Positions 27,741 through 35,877 of a DNA stretch of 64,000 nt are shown in pieces. A program made the translations under genes and the position numbers. Every line of letters starts with the position of its first letter. Position 1 is the stretch's first letter. Source of the DNA: Bradyrhizobium sp. BTAi1 (GTDB taxonomy: Bacteria > Pseudomonadota > Alphaproteobacteria > Rhizobiales > Xanthobacteraceae); NCBI RefSeq assembly GCF_000015165.1, contig NC_009485.1:558001-622000 (forward strand), read 5' to 3'. The notes beneath the pieces were generated by a model. That model was given only the letters and a program-made list of their open reading frames with translations, was not told where the DNA came from and did no database searches.

Positions 27741-29204
27741 GTGAACCTCGTCGTGGTTTCGAATCGGGTGGCGCGTGGCAAAGCCAATGAGCCAATGACC
27801 GGCGGACTTGCGGCAGCTCTGCTGCCCGTAGTGGAAAATTCTGGGGCAGTTTGGGTCGGTTCCTCAGGTCGTGTGCGTGATGGCGCGCAGATGGAACCGA
27901 TTGCGCAGATCGAGCAGCTCGGCCAGGGCGCGTTGGCCTTGTTGGATCTGCCGGCCGCGCATTATGCCGGCTACTACGAAGGCTTCGCGAATTCTGCGCT
28001 GTGGCCGGCGCTGCATTCACGCAGCGATCTGATCAGCGTTTCGCATGACGACTATCGCTCCTATCGCGAGGTGAATGCGTTCGTCGCGCGTGCCTTGTTG
28101 CGGTTTCATAAGCCTGAGACCCTGTTCTGGATTCAGGATTATCATTTTCTCTCGCTCGGTGTGGAACTGCGCACGCTGGGCGTGAAGAGCCCGATCGGCT
28201 TCTTCCTGCATACGCCGTGGCCCGCGCGCAGCGTCATCGACAGCGTGCCGAATCACCGCGATCTCGTGACCGCGATGCTGGCCTACGATCTCATCGGTTT
28301 CCAGACCGAGGACGATCGGGACAATTTCTGCGCCTGCATTCGCGCTGATCTTGGCCTGCAGGTGCGGGATGGCGTCGTGAAGTCGCGCCATGGCCGCACG
28401 CGTCTGGCGGTGTTCCCGATCGGCATCGACGCCGACAAGTTCGCGGCATCCGCGGCCAAGGCCGCGTCGCATCCGGACGTGTCGCGACTGCGCCGCAGCC
28501 TGCATGGCGAAAAGCTCGCCATCGGCGTCGACCGGCTCGATTATTCCAAAGGGCTGGTCAACCGCATCACCGCGTTCGACCGCATGTGGACGATGCATCC
28601 GACGCTGCTGCGCGCCGCGTCGCTGTTGCAGATCGCGACGCCGTCACGCGAATCCATCGAGGCCTATGGCAATCTTCAGAGCGACGTCGCGCGCCTCGTC
28701 AGCGAGGTCAATGGCCGTCATGGCGAGGCCGACTGGACGCCGATCCGCTATCTCAACAAGGGCTATGGGCAGGGCGTGCTGTCCGGACTCTATCGCAGCG
28801 CGCAGGTCGGCGTGGTGACGCCGCTGCACGACGGCATGAATCTCGTGGCCAAGGAGTATGTCGCCGCGCAGAGCCCTGTCGATCCCGGGGTGCTGGTGCT
28901 GTCGAAATTCGCCGGCGCCGCCAATGAGCTCGATGCCGCTCTGCTGGTCAATCCGCATGACATCGACGGCATGGCGCGTACCATCGCGATGGCGCTGTCG
29001 ATGCCGCTCAACGAGCGCCGGATGCGCTATGAGATCATGATGACGAAGTTGCGCCGTCATTCCATCCAGCAATGGTTCACGGATTTCCTGGAGGCGCTGC
29101 AGGATAGCGACGCGCCGGAGACCGCCGAGATCGCGCCTCTGCCGACCGCGCCCGCGGGCCTCCTCAGCAGTCGCCTGGCGTCATCGAGCGCGCGTTATCA
29201 CTGA
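27741..29204 (+). CDS. otsA: Trehalose-6-phosphate synthase
   Basis: OtsA joins UDP-glucose and glucose-6-phosphate to form trehalose-6-phosphate. The 487-residue GT20 enzyme starts LVVVSNRVARGKANEPMTGGLA (glucose-6-phosphate site region). It carries the conserved segments WIQDYHFLSLGVELR, GFFLHTPWPARSVI, AIGVDRLDYSKGLVNRI and VTPLHDGMNLVAKEYVAAQ. The start codon is GTG with GAGGGGAG upstream. Trehalose protects against desiccation and osmotic stress, which agrees with the promoter type. Confidence 0.95.
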   Translation: MNLVVVSNRVARGKANEPMTGGLAAALLPVVENSGAVWVGSSGRVRDGAQMEPIAQIEQLGQGALALLDLPAAHYAGYYEGFANSALWPALHSRSDLISVSHDDYRSYREVNAFVARALLRFHKPETLFWIQDYHFLSLGVELRTLGVKSPIGFFLHTPWPARSVIDSVPNHRDLVTAMLAYDLIGFQTEDDRDNFCACIRADLGLQVRDGVVKSRHGRTRLAVFPIGIDADKFAASAAKAASHPDVSRLRRSLHGEKLAIGVDRLDYSKGLVNRITAFDRMWTMHPTLLRAASLLQIATPSRESIEAYGNLQSDVARLVSEVNGRHGEADWTPIRYLNKGYGQGVLSGLYRSAQVGVVTPLHDGMNLVAKEYVAAQSPVDPGVLVLSKFAGAANELDAALLVNPHDIDGMARTIAMALSMPLNERRMRYEIMMTKLRRHSIQQWFTDFLEALQDSDAPETAEIAPLPTAPAGLLSSRLASSSARYH

Positions 29205-29213
29205 CCCGGATGG

Positions 29214-29237
29214 GCCGCCGCGTCGGGTCTCGGCGGC
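29214..29237. terminator. Candidate bidirectional hairpin after otsA
   Basis: GCCGCCG (29214-29220) pairs with CGGCGGC (29231-29237) between the convergent otsA and small secreted protein genes. No T-run follows, so factor-independent termination is uncertain. Confidence 0.3.
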
Positions 29238-29238
29238 G

Positions 29239-29589
29239 TCAATGACAATAGGCCACGCCGTCCAGCACGGCGCAGCGCAGCTTGTTCGGCGAGCTCGGAT
29301 TGTCCATCGGCACCATGCCCTTTCCCTGACCGACGAAGACGCCCGGACCGACCACCACGGAGGCCTTGTTGCCGACGATGACGGACGGGTGTGGCTTCAG
29401 GCTGGACTTGGTGCCGTCCGGCCACAGGATCGCGTCGCCCTGCCAGATACCTTTGCGGCCGTCGTCGCAGGTCACGTCGACGCCCTGCCGGGTGCATTGA
29501 TCGGCCCGCGCTGTATCAAGCGGCGCCGCCACAGCCCCAAGCACCAAGGACAGCGCGACGAGCGCGCGAAAATGGCCGGTTGACGGCAT
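29239..29589 (-). CDS. Small secreted protein, unknown function
   Basis: This 116-residue protein has a clear Sec signal peptide (ALVALSLVLGAVAAPLDTARA, cleavage near ARA-DQ). The mature part has Cys pairs (DQCTRQG, VTCDDG, KLRCAV, AYCH) that could form two disulphides. No family is recognised. The segment CDDGRKGIWQGDAILWPDG suggests a compact beta-rich fold. It probably acts in the periplasm. It converges on otsA and starts about 220 bp from the tRNA gene. Confidence 0.65.
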   Translation of the reverse strand: MPSTGHFRALVALSLVLGAVAAPLDTARADQCTRQGVDVTCDDGRKGIWQGDAILWPDGTKSSLKPHPSVIVGNKASVVVGPGVFVGQGKGMVPMDNPSSPNKLRCAVLDGVAYCH

Positions 29590-29809
29590 AGCAGGTCCTC
29601 GCGAGGCTCCGACCGATGGAGCCGCAAATCAGTGGTCGCGCTGTCGGGCCCGAGGGTTCATCACCGGCCGTCCGGACCCGAAACAGCCCTGATCCGGCCG
29701 GCAGCGGCGGCCGATTGGTGATTTTTATCAGTGATTTGGAGGAAATTTGGTCGGAAAGGCCGCGACCCGGCTTGCAAAACGCCGCCGACCCCGCCAAGAG
29801 AGGGCCGCC

Positions 29810-29899
29810 GGAGAGATGGCCGAGTGGCTTAAGGCGCACGCTTGGAAAGCGTGTGTGCGGGAAACCGTACCGTGGGTTCGAATCCCACTCTCTCCGCCA
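29810..29899 (+). tRNA. tRNA-Ser (anticodon GGA)
   Basis: A 90-nt serine tRNA with a long variable arm. The acceptor stem GGAGAGA pairs with TCTCTCC, followed by discriminator G and encoded CCA. The anticodon loop is CTTGGAAAG with anticodon GGA (UCC/UCU codons). The T-arm carries GGTTCGAATCC. It serves as the integration target of the adjacent island; the 3' end remains intact. Confidence 0.97.
29886..29899 (+). repeat. attL core (tRNA 3' end)
   Basis: CACTCTCTCCGCCA at the end of the tRNA recurs exactly and in the same orientation at 40934-40947. Confidence 0.75.
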
Positions 29900-30044
29900 C
29901 TGCCTTCATTCGCCGTTCTTCGTCGCACTTCGCGGCTGGTCACTAAAGCTCCGGTATTCCTGAAGTTTTTACCGCATGCTCCTCTGGACGCGTGCGCGGT
30001 CCTTCGCCATAATCCGCCCACCATTTGTGGTCTGGATTGTGGAC

Positions 30045-31292
30045 ATGGCCAGGGTGCTCGGAAGGCTGACGGCTCTGAAGGTGGAGAAGCTCAAGGAGGC
30101 GGGCATGTACGCCGACGGCGGCGGGCTCTATCTGCGCGTCACGAAGGACGGCACCAAGAACTGGGTTTTCCGGTTCATGCTCAATAAAAGGCCGCGCTGG
30201 ATGGGATTGGGGCCCGTCGCGCTCTTTGGCCTTCAGGAAGCGCGCGGTAGGGCCCTGGATGCTCGTCGGCTACGCCATGACGGTGTCGATCCGATCGAGA
30301 CCCGCCGTGCCAGCCGGATACAGCAACGCCTGGAAGCCGCAAAGGCGATCTCGTTCGACGAGTGCTGTTCCGCCTATATCAAGGCCAATCGCGCCGGTTG
30401 GCGGAACGCAAAGCACGGCGCCCAGTGGGAATCGACCTTAGCGACCTATGCCAGTCCGGTCGTCGGCGCACTGCCCGTGCAGACGATCGACACGGGACTG
30501 GTTTTGAAGGTCTTGGAGCCGATCTGGGCGGATAAGCCTGAGACTGCGAGCAGGGTCCGGCAGAGGATCGAAAGGGTGCTCGACTGGGCGCGAGTTCGTG
30601 GATACCGGACCGGTGAGAACCCGGCCAGATGGAAGGGCCATCTGGACAAACTCCTGCCTGCGACTGCGAAGGTCCGTCGGGTCGTGCATCATGCCGCGTT
30701 ACCATACGGCGAGATGCCGGGCTTCCTAGCCGACTTGCGCCAGCAAGAAGGCGTTGCGGCCCGTGCTCTCGAATTTCTCGTCCTTACCGCCGGCAGAACT
30801 GGTGAGGTCATCGGCGCTCGCTGGACCGAGGTGAACCGGCACGACAAGACATGGCAAGTACCAGGCGAGCGGATGAAGGCTGGCAGGGAGCATCGCGTTC
30901 CGCTCTCTGCCCGCGCGCTGGCCATCCTTGAAGAGACCTATGCGCTGCGGCACGCCGATGATGGGTTCTTATTCCCCGGTGCCAAGCACGGCAAGCCGCT
31001 CTCGAATATGGCGTTCCTGATGTTGCTGCGACGGATGAGCAGGGATGACCTGACGGCACACGGTTTCCGCTCCAGTTTCCGCGACTGGGTCGCCGAGCGC
31101 ACGAATTTTCCCGCGGAGGTCGCTGAAATTGCGCTGGCACATACGGTCAGCGACAAGACCGTCGCCGCCTACAGTCGCACCGACTTGTTTGAACGTCGGC
31201 GGCGGTTGATGCAGCAGTGGTCGGTCTTTTGCACGGCCATGCCGCAGGAGAAGCGAGGCAACGTAACGGCGCTGTCGAGGCCACAATCCTAG
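30045..31292 (+). CDS. int: P4-type tyrosine recombinase (integrase)
   Basis: This 415-residue integrase has the N-terminal DUF4102 arm-binding domain (ADGGGLYLRVTKDGTKNWVF), a SAM-like core-binding domain (about 100-190) and the catalytic domain. The catalytic residues are present: Arg in LTAGRTGEVIGARW, the HxxR pair in HGFRSSFRDW, His in ALAHTVSD, and Tyr in AAYSRTD. P4-type integrases insert at tRNA 3' ends, which fits the location 146 bp after the tRNA. I chose the MARVLGRL start; the longer frame upstream adds 23 residues without homology features. Confidence 0.93.
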   Translation: MARVLGRLTALKVEKLKEAGMYADGGGLYLRVTKDGTKNWVFRFMLNKRPRWMGLGPVALFGLQEARGRALDARRLRHDGVDPIETRRASRIQQRLEAAKAISFDECCSAYIKANRAGWRNAKHGAQWESTLATYASPVVGALPVQTIDTGLVLKVLEPIWADKPETASRVRQRIERVLDWARVRGYRTGENPARWKGHLDKLLPATAKVRRVVHHAALPYGEMPGFLADLRQQEGVAARALEFLVLTAGRTGEVIGARWTEVNRHDKTWQVPGERMKAGREHRVPLSARALAILEETYALRHADDGFLFPGAKHGKPLSNMAFLMLLRRMSRDDLTAHGFRSSFRDWVAERTNFPAEVAEIALAHTVSDKTVAAYSRTDLFERRRRLMQQWSVFCTAMPQEKRGNVTALSRPQS

Positions 31293-31314
31293 AACTGGGT
31301 CCGGAAGGCGACGG

Positions 31315-31362
31315 GGGACCCGCCAATACAGCCGAGGGACCCGCTCGTGTTTAGAGGGACCC
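31315..31362 (+). repeat. Three GGGACCC direct repeats (iteron or integrase arm sites)
   Basis: GGGACCC occurs at 31315-31321, 31336-31342 and 31356-31362, spaced 21 and 20 bp, that is two helical turns. An inverted partial copy (GGGTCC) is at about 31298. The 31293-31671 region holds no other feature that I can support. Confidence 0.5.
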
Positions 31363-31671
31363 AGGCCTGTCGCCATTGATGTTGTTGTCCGCCTTCACGT
31401 GTCAGTACCCCTCATCTAATACCGCGCAGATCGTCGCGACGGATCATCGCGAGAGTTCATCCTCATGCGGGTTTGACCTTGCTGGTCCGTGGCCTACCGG
31501 CTATCTTTGTGGCTGGTCTTGCTATCTGGCCCTTGCGCTGATCGCGCCGATCTGACGCTCGTAGTCGCCCGCGCCGGGCGATGGAACCCACGACCTCCGC
31601 GACTGTCGCGGCTGGTCGGTTTGTCGACCTGCTTGTTTGCGGTCGGCGTCCATCGAGCGGAGCGGTGCGTC

Positions 31672-31953
31672 ATGCGAACCCCCAAAGCTACAACTACATC
31701 TTCTGCGGCTATCTCGTCACCGGTTGAGATCGACCGGCCGATCACGGTGACAGTGCCAACGGCCTGCTCACTTTCGGGGCTCGGGGCCACCTCAGTCTGG
31801 AGTCTGATCAGCGACGGCACTCTTCAATCCGTGCAAGTCGGTCGTCGTCGTCTCGTGCTCTACGAGTCGCTTTCGCGGTTGCTGACGCCACCGGGCGAGA
31901 GCGCGGCGGTCATGTCCTCGACCCGCAATCCCAGCAAGGGGGGACCGCGATGA
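31672..31953 (+). CDS. Small HTH protein (excisionase/AlpA-like)
   Basis: This 93-residue protein has a disordered N-terminus and then a short winged-helix of the HTH_17/excisionase type, seen in LSGLGATSVWSLISDGTLQSVQVGRRRLVLYESL. The arrangement (helix, turn, recognition helix, basic beta-wing GRRRLV) is typical of small proteins that direct excision or island replication. Its stop overlaps the start of the DUF3987 gene by 4 bp, so the two are coupled. I picked the internal ATG (31672) because the longer frame upstream has no protein-like composition. Confidence 0.62.
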   Translation: MRTPKATTTSSAAISSPVEIDRPITVTVPTACSLSGLGATSVWSLISDGTLQSVQVGRRRLVLYESLSRLLTPPGESAAVMSSTRNPSKGGPR

Positions 31954-33260
31954 ACGTCAAAAAGGCACAGACGCGCGCCGCCGACGCTGACGTTGACATC
32001 GAACAAAGCGGGAGTGTGCCATGGTCGGGAGGAGATCAGTGGCCAGCGATCGACGATGCGGCATTCCACGGACTGGTCGGCGACGTGGTGAGCACTATCG
32101 CGCCACACACCGAGGCCGACCCGGTCGCCATCCTGATCCAAGTCTTGGTCATGTTCGGCAACGTGGTCGGCAGGTTGCCCCACTATCAAGTCGAGGCCGA
32201 TCAGCACCACCTGAACCTCTTTTGTGTTTTGGTCGGGCAGAGCGCCAAGGGCCGTAAGGGAACGTCGGGCAGTCGCGCCCGGTCCATCATGCAGATGGCT
32301 GACGAGGTGTGGCTCAATGAGCGTATGAAAGGCGGCCTTTCCTCTGGCGAGGGGCTGATCGCGGAAGTCCGGGACGAAGTCGAGCAATGGGACCCGAAGG
32401 CGCAGGAGCTCCGCGTCGTCGATCCCGGCGTGGCCGATAAGCGGCTCATGGTGTCAGAGGCGGAGTTCAGTAGCGCCCTGGCTGTCATGGAGCGGCCGGG
32501 CAATACTCTATCATCCATCGTCCGCAAGGCCTGGGACGGAGGCAAGCTCTCGACGTTGACCAGGAACTCTCCGTTGTGCGCGACTGACCCACACATCTCG
32601 ATCATCGGCCACATCACCGAGGATGAGCTGCGCGCCCGGATCAATCGCACCGAGGCGGCAAACGGCTTTGCCAATCGATTCCTTTTTGTAGCGGTGCGTC
32701 GCTCGAAATGCCTGCCGCACGGTGGTAGCCTCGACGAGGCCGAAACGTTAATCCTGGCTGAGCGGATGAAGGAGGCAGTCGCTTTCGCCAAGCGGGTGGG
32801 CCGGGTCGAGATGACCGACTCCGCGCGCCAGCTCTGGGAGTCAGTCTACGCGCATCTGTCGGCCGAACAGCCGGGATTGCTAGGTGCGGTGACGGCCCGT
32901 GCGGAGGCTCAGACCATTCGTCTAGCGCTGGCCTACGCGTTGCTCGATCGCCACGACGCGATCGATGCTCAGCACCTCAAGGCGGCGCTTGCTGTTTGGG
33001 AATATTGCGATGCTTCGGCAGCGAGGGTCTTTGGCAGGCTGTTGGGAGATCCCGTGGCTGACGAGATTCTAGCGGCGTTGAGGCATGCTGGCGGTGTCGG
33101 TCTGACACGAACCCTGATCCGCGACGTGCTCGGAAAGCACAAGACGGCGGATCGCATAAACGCCGCCCTGGCCTTGTTGGCAGGCAAGGGTCTCGTGAGA
33201 TGGTCGAGCGCAAGCACGGGCGGCCGTCCGGCCGAGACTTGGTACATCAACGGAGCATGA
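31950..33260 (+). CDS. DUF3987-type replication/helicase-like protein of mobile elements
   Basis: This 436-residue protein resembles the DUF3987/YfjI group found in phages and integrative elements. The N-terminal third has a P-loop-like segment LVGQSAKGRKGTSGSR, where a GxxxxGK-type loop would be expected. The middle contains ISIIGHITEDELRARI and NGFANRFLFVAVRRS. The C-terminus is a winged-helix-like region (GVGLTRTLIRDVLGKHKTADRINAALALLAGKGLV). Such proteins are thought to act in element replication as primase/helicase-associated factors. The start is coupled to the preceding HTH gene, with AAGGGGGGA upstream. Confidence 0.68.
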   Translation: MNVKKAQTRAADADVDIEQSGSVPWSGGDQWPAIDDAAFHGLVGDVVSTIAPHTEADPVAILIQVLVMFGNVVGRLPHYQVEADQHHLNLFCVLVGQSAKGRKGTSGSRARSIMQMADEVWLNERMKGGLSSGEGLIAEVRDEVEQWDPKAQELRVVDPGVADKRLMVSEAEFSSALAVMERPGNTLSSIVRKAWDGGKLSTLTRNSPLCATDPHISIIGHITEDELRARINRTEAANGFANRFLFVAVRRSKCLPHGGSLDEAETLILAERMKEAVAFAKRVGRVEMTDSARQLWESVYAHLSAEQPGLLGAVTARAEAQTIRLALAYALLDRHDAIDAQHLKAALAVWEYCDASAARVFGRLLGDPVADEILAALRHAGGVGLTRTLIRDVLGKHKTADRINAALALLAGKGLVRWSSASTGGRPAETWYINGA

Positions 33261-33263
33261 ACC

Positions 33264-33746
33264 ATGGGGCGGTATCTGGAAATCCTGAAGCGCGCCGAAG
33301 CAGAGATCGCGCTGCGCGACAAAAGCGCTCAAAGGGAACGAAGTCTTCCATCTGGAGTTCGCGGCGCTGACTTTGGTCGCTTTCGTCGCTTTGGTCGCAG
33401 CTCGTCCGAACTTGCGAATGCGTTGGCAACCCTGGAGAGAAGGTGTCCGGACTGGGTCGCGCTGAAGGATTGGCAGCAGGCCACTACGGATGGCCGCCGC
33501 TTTGTCGCGCATTGGGGCGACCAGGCTCTTAGGCTGAAGTGGTCGGTCCAGGACTTGTTTGGTCTGCACGAGGCGCCAAAGCAGCCGGGACCGAATTATT
33601 GTAGGTTGTCGCGCTACGATCAAGCGGGGCTAATTTGGCTATTAGGGGGACGCCCAGTAGTAGCGCTTACCGACGTAGCAGCCGCGATCGATCACGGCAA
33701 AGGCGTCGTCACGATCCACCGCAAAATCCATAAGCCTACGGTCTGA
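33264..33746 (+). CDS. Island protein of unknown function
   Basis: This 160-residue, basic, hydrophilic protein starts 3 bp after the DUF3987 stop, so it is probably cotranscribed. The C-terminal half (LHEAPKQPGPNYCRLSRYDQ, then AGLIWLLGGRPVVALTDVAA) looks globular, while the N-terminus is charged and helical. I do not recognise a family. Its position suggests a small partner of the replication protein. Confidence 0.55.
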   Translation: MGRYLEILKRAEAEIALRDKSAQRERSLPSGVRGADFGRFRRFGRSSSELANALATLERRCPDWVALKDWQQATTDGRRFVAHWGDQALRLKWSVQDLFGLHEAPKQPGPNYCRLSRYDQAGLIWLLGGRPVVALTDVAAAIDHGKGVVTIHRKIHKPTV

Positions 33747-33813
33747 CGACTGCGCGACAGCCCAGATGGTTCGAGTGAACGACGATGTTTGAACGCGCAT
33801 CCCGGATAATACC

Positions 33814-34410
33814 ATGACGCGAAAAAAGCGACGTGGTCGGCTCACCGTCGAACAGCTTGGGGTGGATCGCCTCGACGTGCGCGAGCTTCAACGGGCCGGT
33901 ATCTTGGGCGAGAGTTTGGTTAGCCTTACTCCAGCGCTGCTGTGGCCGCGCATTGATCGAATGCGTGCCTACCAATATCTGATCCAGTTAGAACTGCGCC
34001 ATCATATGGTCCCTCAACGGATTCTCGTATCCTGGACCCCGTGCCATTACGGCGGGGCTAGACCTTGGATGCATTGCCCCTTTTGCCAAAAGCGCGTTGC
34101 AATACTCGTTAGGGCATTGGCGGGATATTGCTGTCGCAAGTGTGCAGGCGATCCGGTCTATGCCAGCCAATGCAAGAGCACTCGGGCTCGGCGGCACTAC
34201 GAGGCCTGCAAGCTGCGCCTCCGCGTCGGTGGAATTGCATCACTCTCTGTGCCGTTTCCGGAGCGGCCACGAGGAATGCATCTCCGCACCTATGAACGAC
34301 TGCGGAGCAGGGCGGAGATTCTAGAATGTGGTCTCTCAACGCGAGTAAGGAAAAGGCCGCCGGACTACCCGAACCTCGTCTATTATCTGCAGCATACGAA
34401 TTCCAAATGA
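33814..34410 (+). CDS. Island protein with a zinc-ribbon-like Cys pair set
   Basis: This 198-residue basic protein has a central CPFC ... CCRKC arrangement (about residues 90-112) of zinc-ribbon type, flanked by strands WMHCPFCQKRVAILV and AGYCCRKCAGDPVYAS. The C-terminal part is Arg-rich. Function is unknown; nucleic-acid binding is plausible. It is followed 12 bp later by the convergent HNH gene. Confidence 0.55.
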   Translation: MTRKKRRGRLTVEQLGVDRLDVRELQRAGILGESLVSLTPALLWPRIDRMRAYQYLIQLELRHHMVPQRILVSWTPCHYGGARPWMHCPFCQKRVAILVRALAGYCCRKCAGDPVYASQCKSTRARRHYEACKLRLRVGGIASLSVPFPERPRGMHLRTYERLRSRAEILECGLSTRVRKRPPDYPNLVYYLQHTNSK

Positions 34411-34422
34411 TTTAGGCGCTTG

Positions 34423-35280
34423 CTATGCGATCAAACCTTTGAGGGGGCGGCACTCCCCGCCTATGTGGATCATCGCGTGGCAATTTGCGCAGACAATGGC
34501 CAAGTCCCTCAGCTTAACCGTCCGGCCGCCGATAGGCGAATTGCTCAAGGGGGCGAGATGGTGGACTTGGGCATAGCCTTCACCGAGCGGGCCGTAGCGT
34601 TCTTTGAAGTCGAAACCGCAGTTTTCGACCTCGCAGACGAGGCGTCCGCCACTCTTCGCTAAAGTATCTCTAATTTTCTCGCGACGAGCACGGCCCTCCC
34701 TTTGCCGATGGTACACGAACTTTTGTTTTCTAGACCCTTCAAACCATGCCATCTCCCGATCTGCCGACTCCACCGGCGACCCACCGGGTTTCGCGCCGCG
34801 AACAAGCAGTCTCTCGCCAGTTCTATAGTTGTATTCGGTGACCGCCCAAGGCTCCGGATCGAGAAGCCGTGCATGTACTTTCGAGGCCGACGGCTTAGTT
34901 GCTTTGGGGTCTCGTTGTTCGCCGTCGACGACAATCACCCTAACCGGAAGTCGCTGCCGATATGCCAATTCCAGAGATTGGTCGAATGCCTCGGCGCGCC
35001 GATTCCAAACGACCTCGCTTGGCGATGTGCCGACTGCGCCATAATTCCTGGGTTTGCTCCTGTGGACGACGGAGGAGCCTTCCAGCTTTAGACCTCTGTG
35101 CCAGATGCAAACCGCCACCAGTTCATCGGGCTGCTCGAAGGACCAGTTGTAACAATACTTCGGATTGGCCGCTGGCGGGCCCTTGTAGTTTTTCCACGCG
35201 GCAACATCTACGCCTGCTTCGGCAAGTAGGTCCATCACCAGGTGCTTATCTTTAGGCTTCAGGTAATCCAGAAGAGACAT
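34423..35280 (-). CDS. HNH endonuclease
   Basis: This 285-residue protein has a C-terminal HNH nuclease domain: CEVENCGFDFKERYG supplies the first Cys pair, YAQVHHLAPLSN the catalytic His pair, and VCANCHAMIH the second Cys pair and the final His. The N-terminal 170 residues form a separate domain (start MSLLDYLKPKDKHLVMDLL, later NYKGPPAANPKYCYNWSFEQ) that resembles the recognition halves of modification-dependent restriction enzymes; this is inferred. Next to a candidate defence operon, a restriction role is reasonable. It is transcribed away from that operon. Confidence 0.72.
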   Translation of the reverse strand: MSLLDYLKPKDKHLVMDLLAEAGVDVAAWKNYKGPPAANPKYCYNWSFEQPDELVAVCIWHRGLKLEGSSVVHRSKPRNYGAVGTSPSEVVWNRRAEAFDQSLELAYRQRLPVRVIVVDGEQRDPKATKPSASKVHARLLDPEPWAVTEYNYRTGERLLVRGAKPGGSPVESADREMAWFEGSRKQKFVYHRQREGRARREKIRDTLAKSGGRLVCEVENCGFDFKERYGPLGEGYAQVHHLAPLSNSPIGGRTVKLRDLAIVCANCHAMIHIGGECRPLKGLIA

Positions 35281-35313
35281 CTACTCACGTCCTGAGGCTC
35301 TTTCCCGCAGATT

Positions 35314-35574
35314 TCATCGGCTGTTGCCTAGCCGTCCGGACTGGGCAAAAGCCATGCCTTCATCAATACCAGAAAATGACAAGAATACTCTAAGGCTCGC
35401 TATTTCTTGGATCGGCTCTGGGTTGGTTGCCGTGCGGAAGCGCATCGTGACGCTCGCCCGAGGCGCGAAGATCTCGCAAGGGTGAGTTCGTCCCCAAGCA
35501 CACAGGAATTTCCCGATGACGGCGCTCCAATGCTCCGCCCGCGCGGCCCCAAACCATAACAAGAGTATAGCCAC
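35314..35574 (-). CDS. Possible small secreted protein
   Basis: This 86-residue frame has a GTG start (GGGGAATAGG upstream) and a short hydrophobic N-terminus MAILLLWFGAARA that ends in a signal-peptidase-like ARA-E site. The remainder is not recognised. It lies 33 bp from the HNH start and in the same orientation, so the two may be cotranscribed. Coding status is uncertain. Confidence 0.3.
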   Translation of the reverse strand: MAILLLWFGAARAEHWSAVIGKFLCAWGRTHPCEIFAPRASVTMRFRTATNPEPIQEIASLRVFLSFSGIDEGMAFAQSGRLGNSR

Positions 35575-35877
35575 AGCCTATTCCCCGAGGCCAAGGCGGT
35601 ATCTGCTAGAGTGAAGCACTAGCCGCAAGCGTCAGGGACCACATTTCCGATGCAGTACTCAGCGCCAGAGCAGCCGGCGTGCGATCTCGCGGGGTGATAC
35701 CCTTTGAGCGCCGGTTGCTCACGCGTGCCGGGCCGCTCTCCTCGTGCCCCGAGTGCGCTGCGCAATCGATCTATGCAACGACCATCTCGCCCAATTTTGG
35801 GTTGATTCAATTACGCTTTATTTGGAGAATGAATGGAAGTCGCCTCGCTCCTTGGCGGCCCATAGGATGTCATTCGC
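35575..35877. promoter_or_regulatory. Upstream region of the SIR2-like/TOPRIM operon
   Basis: About 300 bp without a supported gene precedes the operon. It is AT-richer near 35805-35835 (TTGATTCAATTACGCTTTATTTGG), where a promoter is likely. No clear operator palindrome is visible. Confidence 0.35.

Noticed and set aside
31315..31362. Reading the GGGACCC repeats as a CRISPR array
   Set aside because: Only three 7-bp units at 20-21-bp spacing, with no longer conserved repeat and no cas genes.
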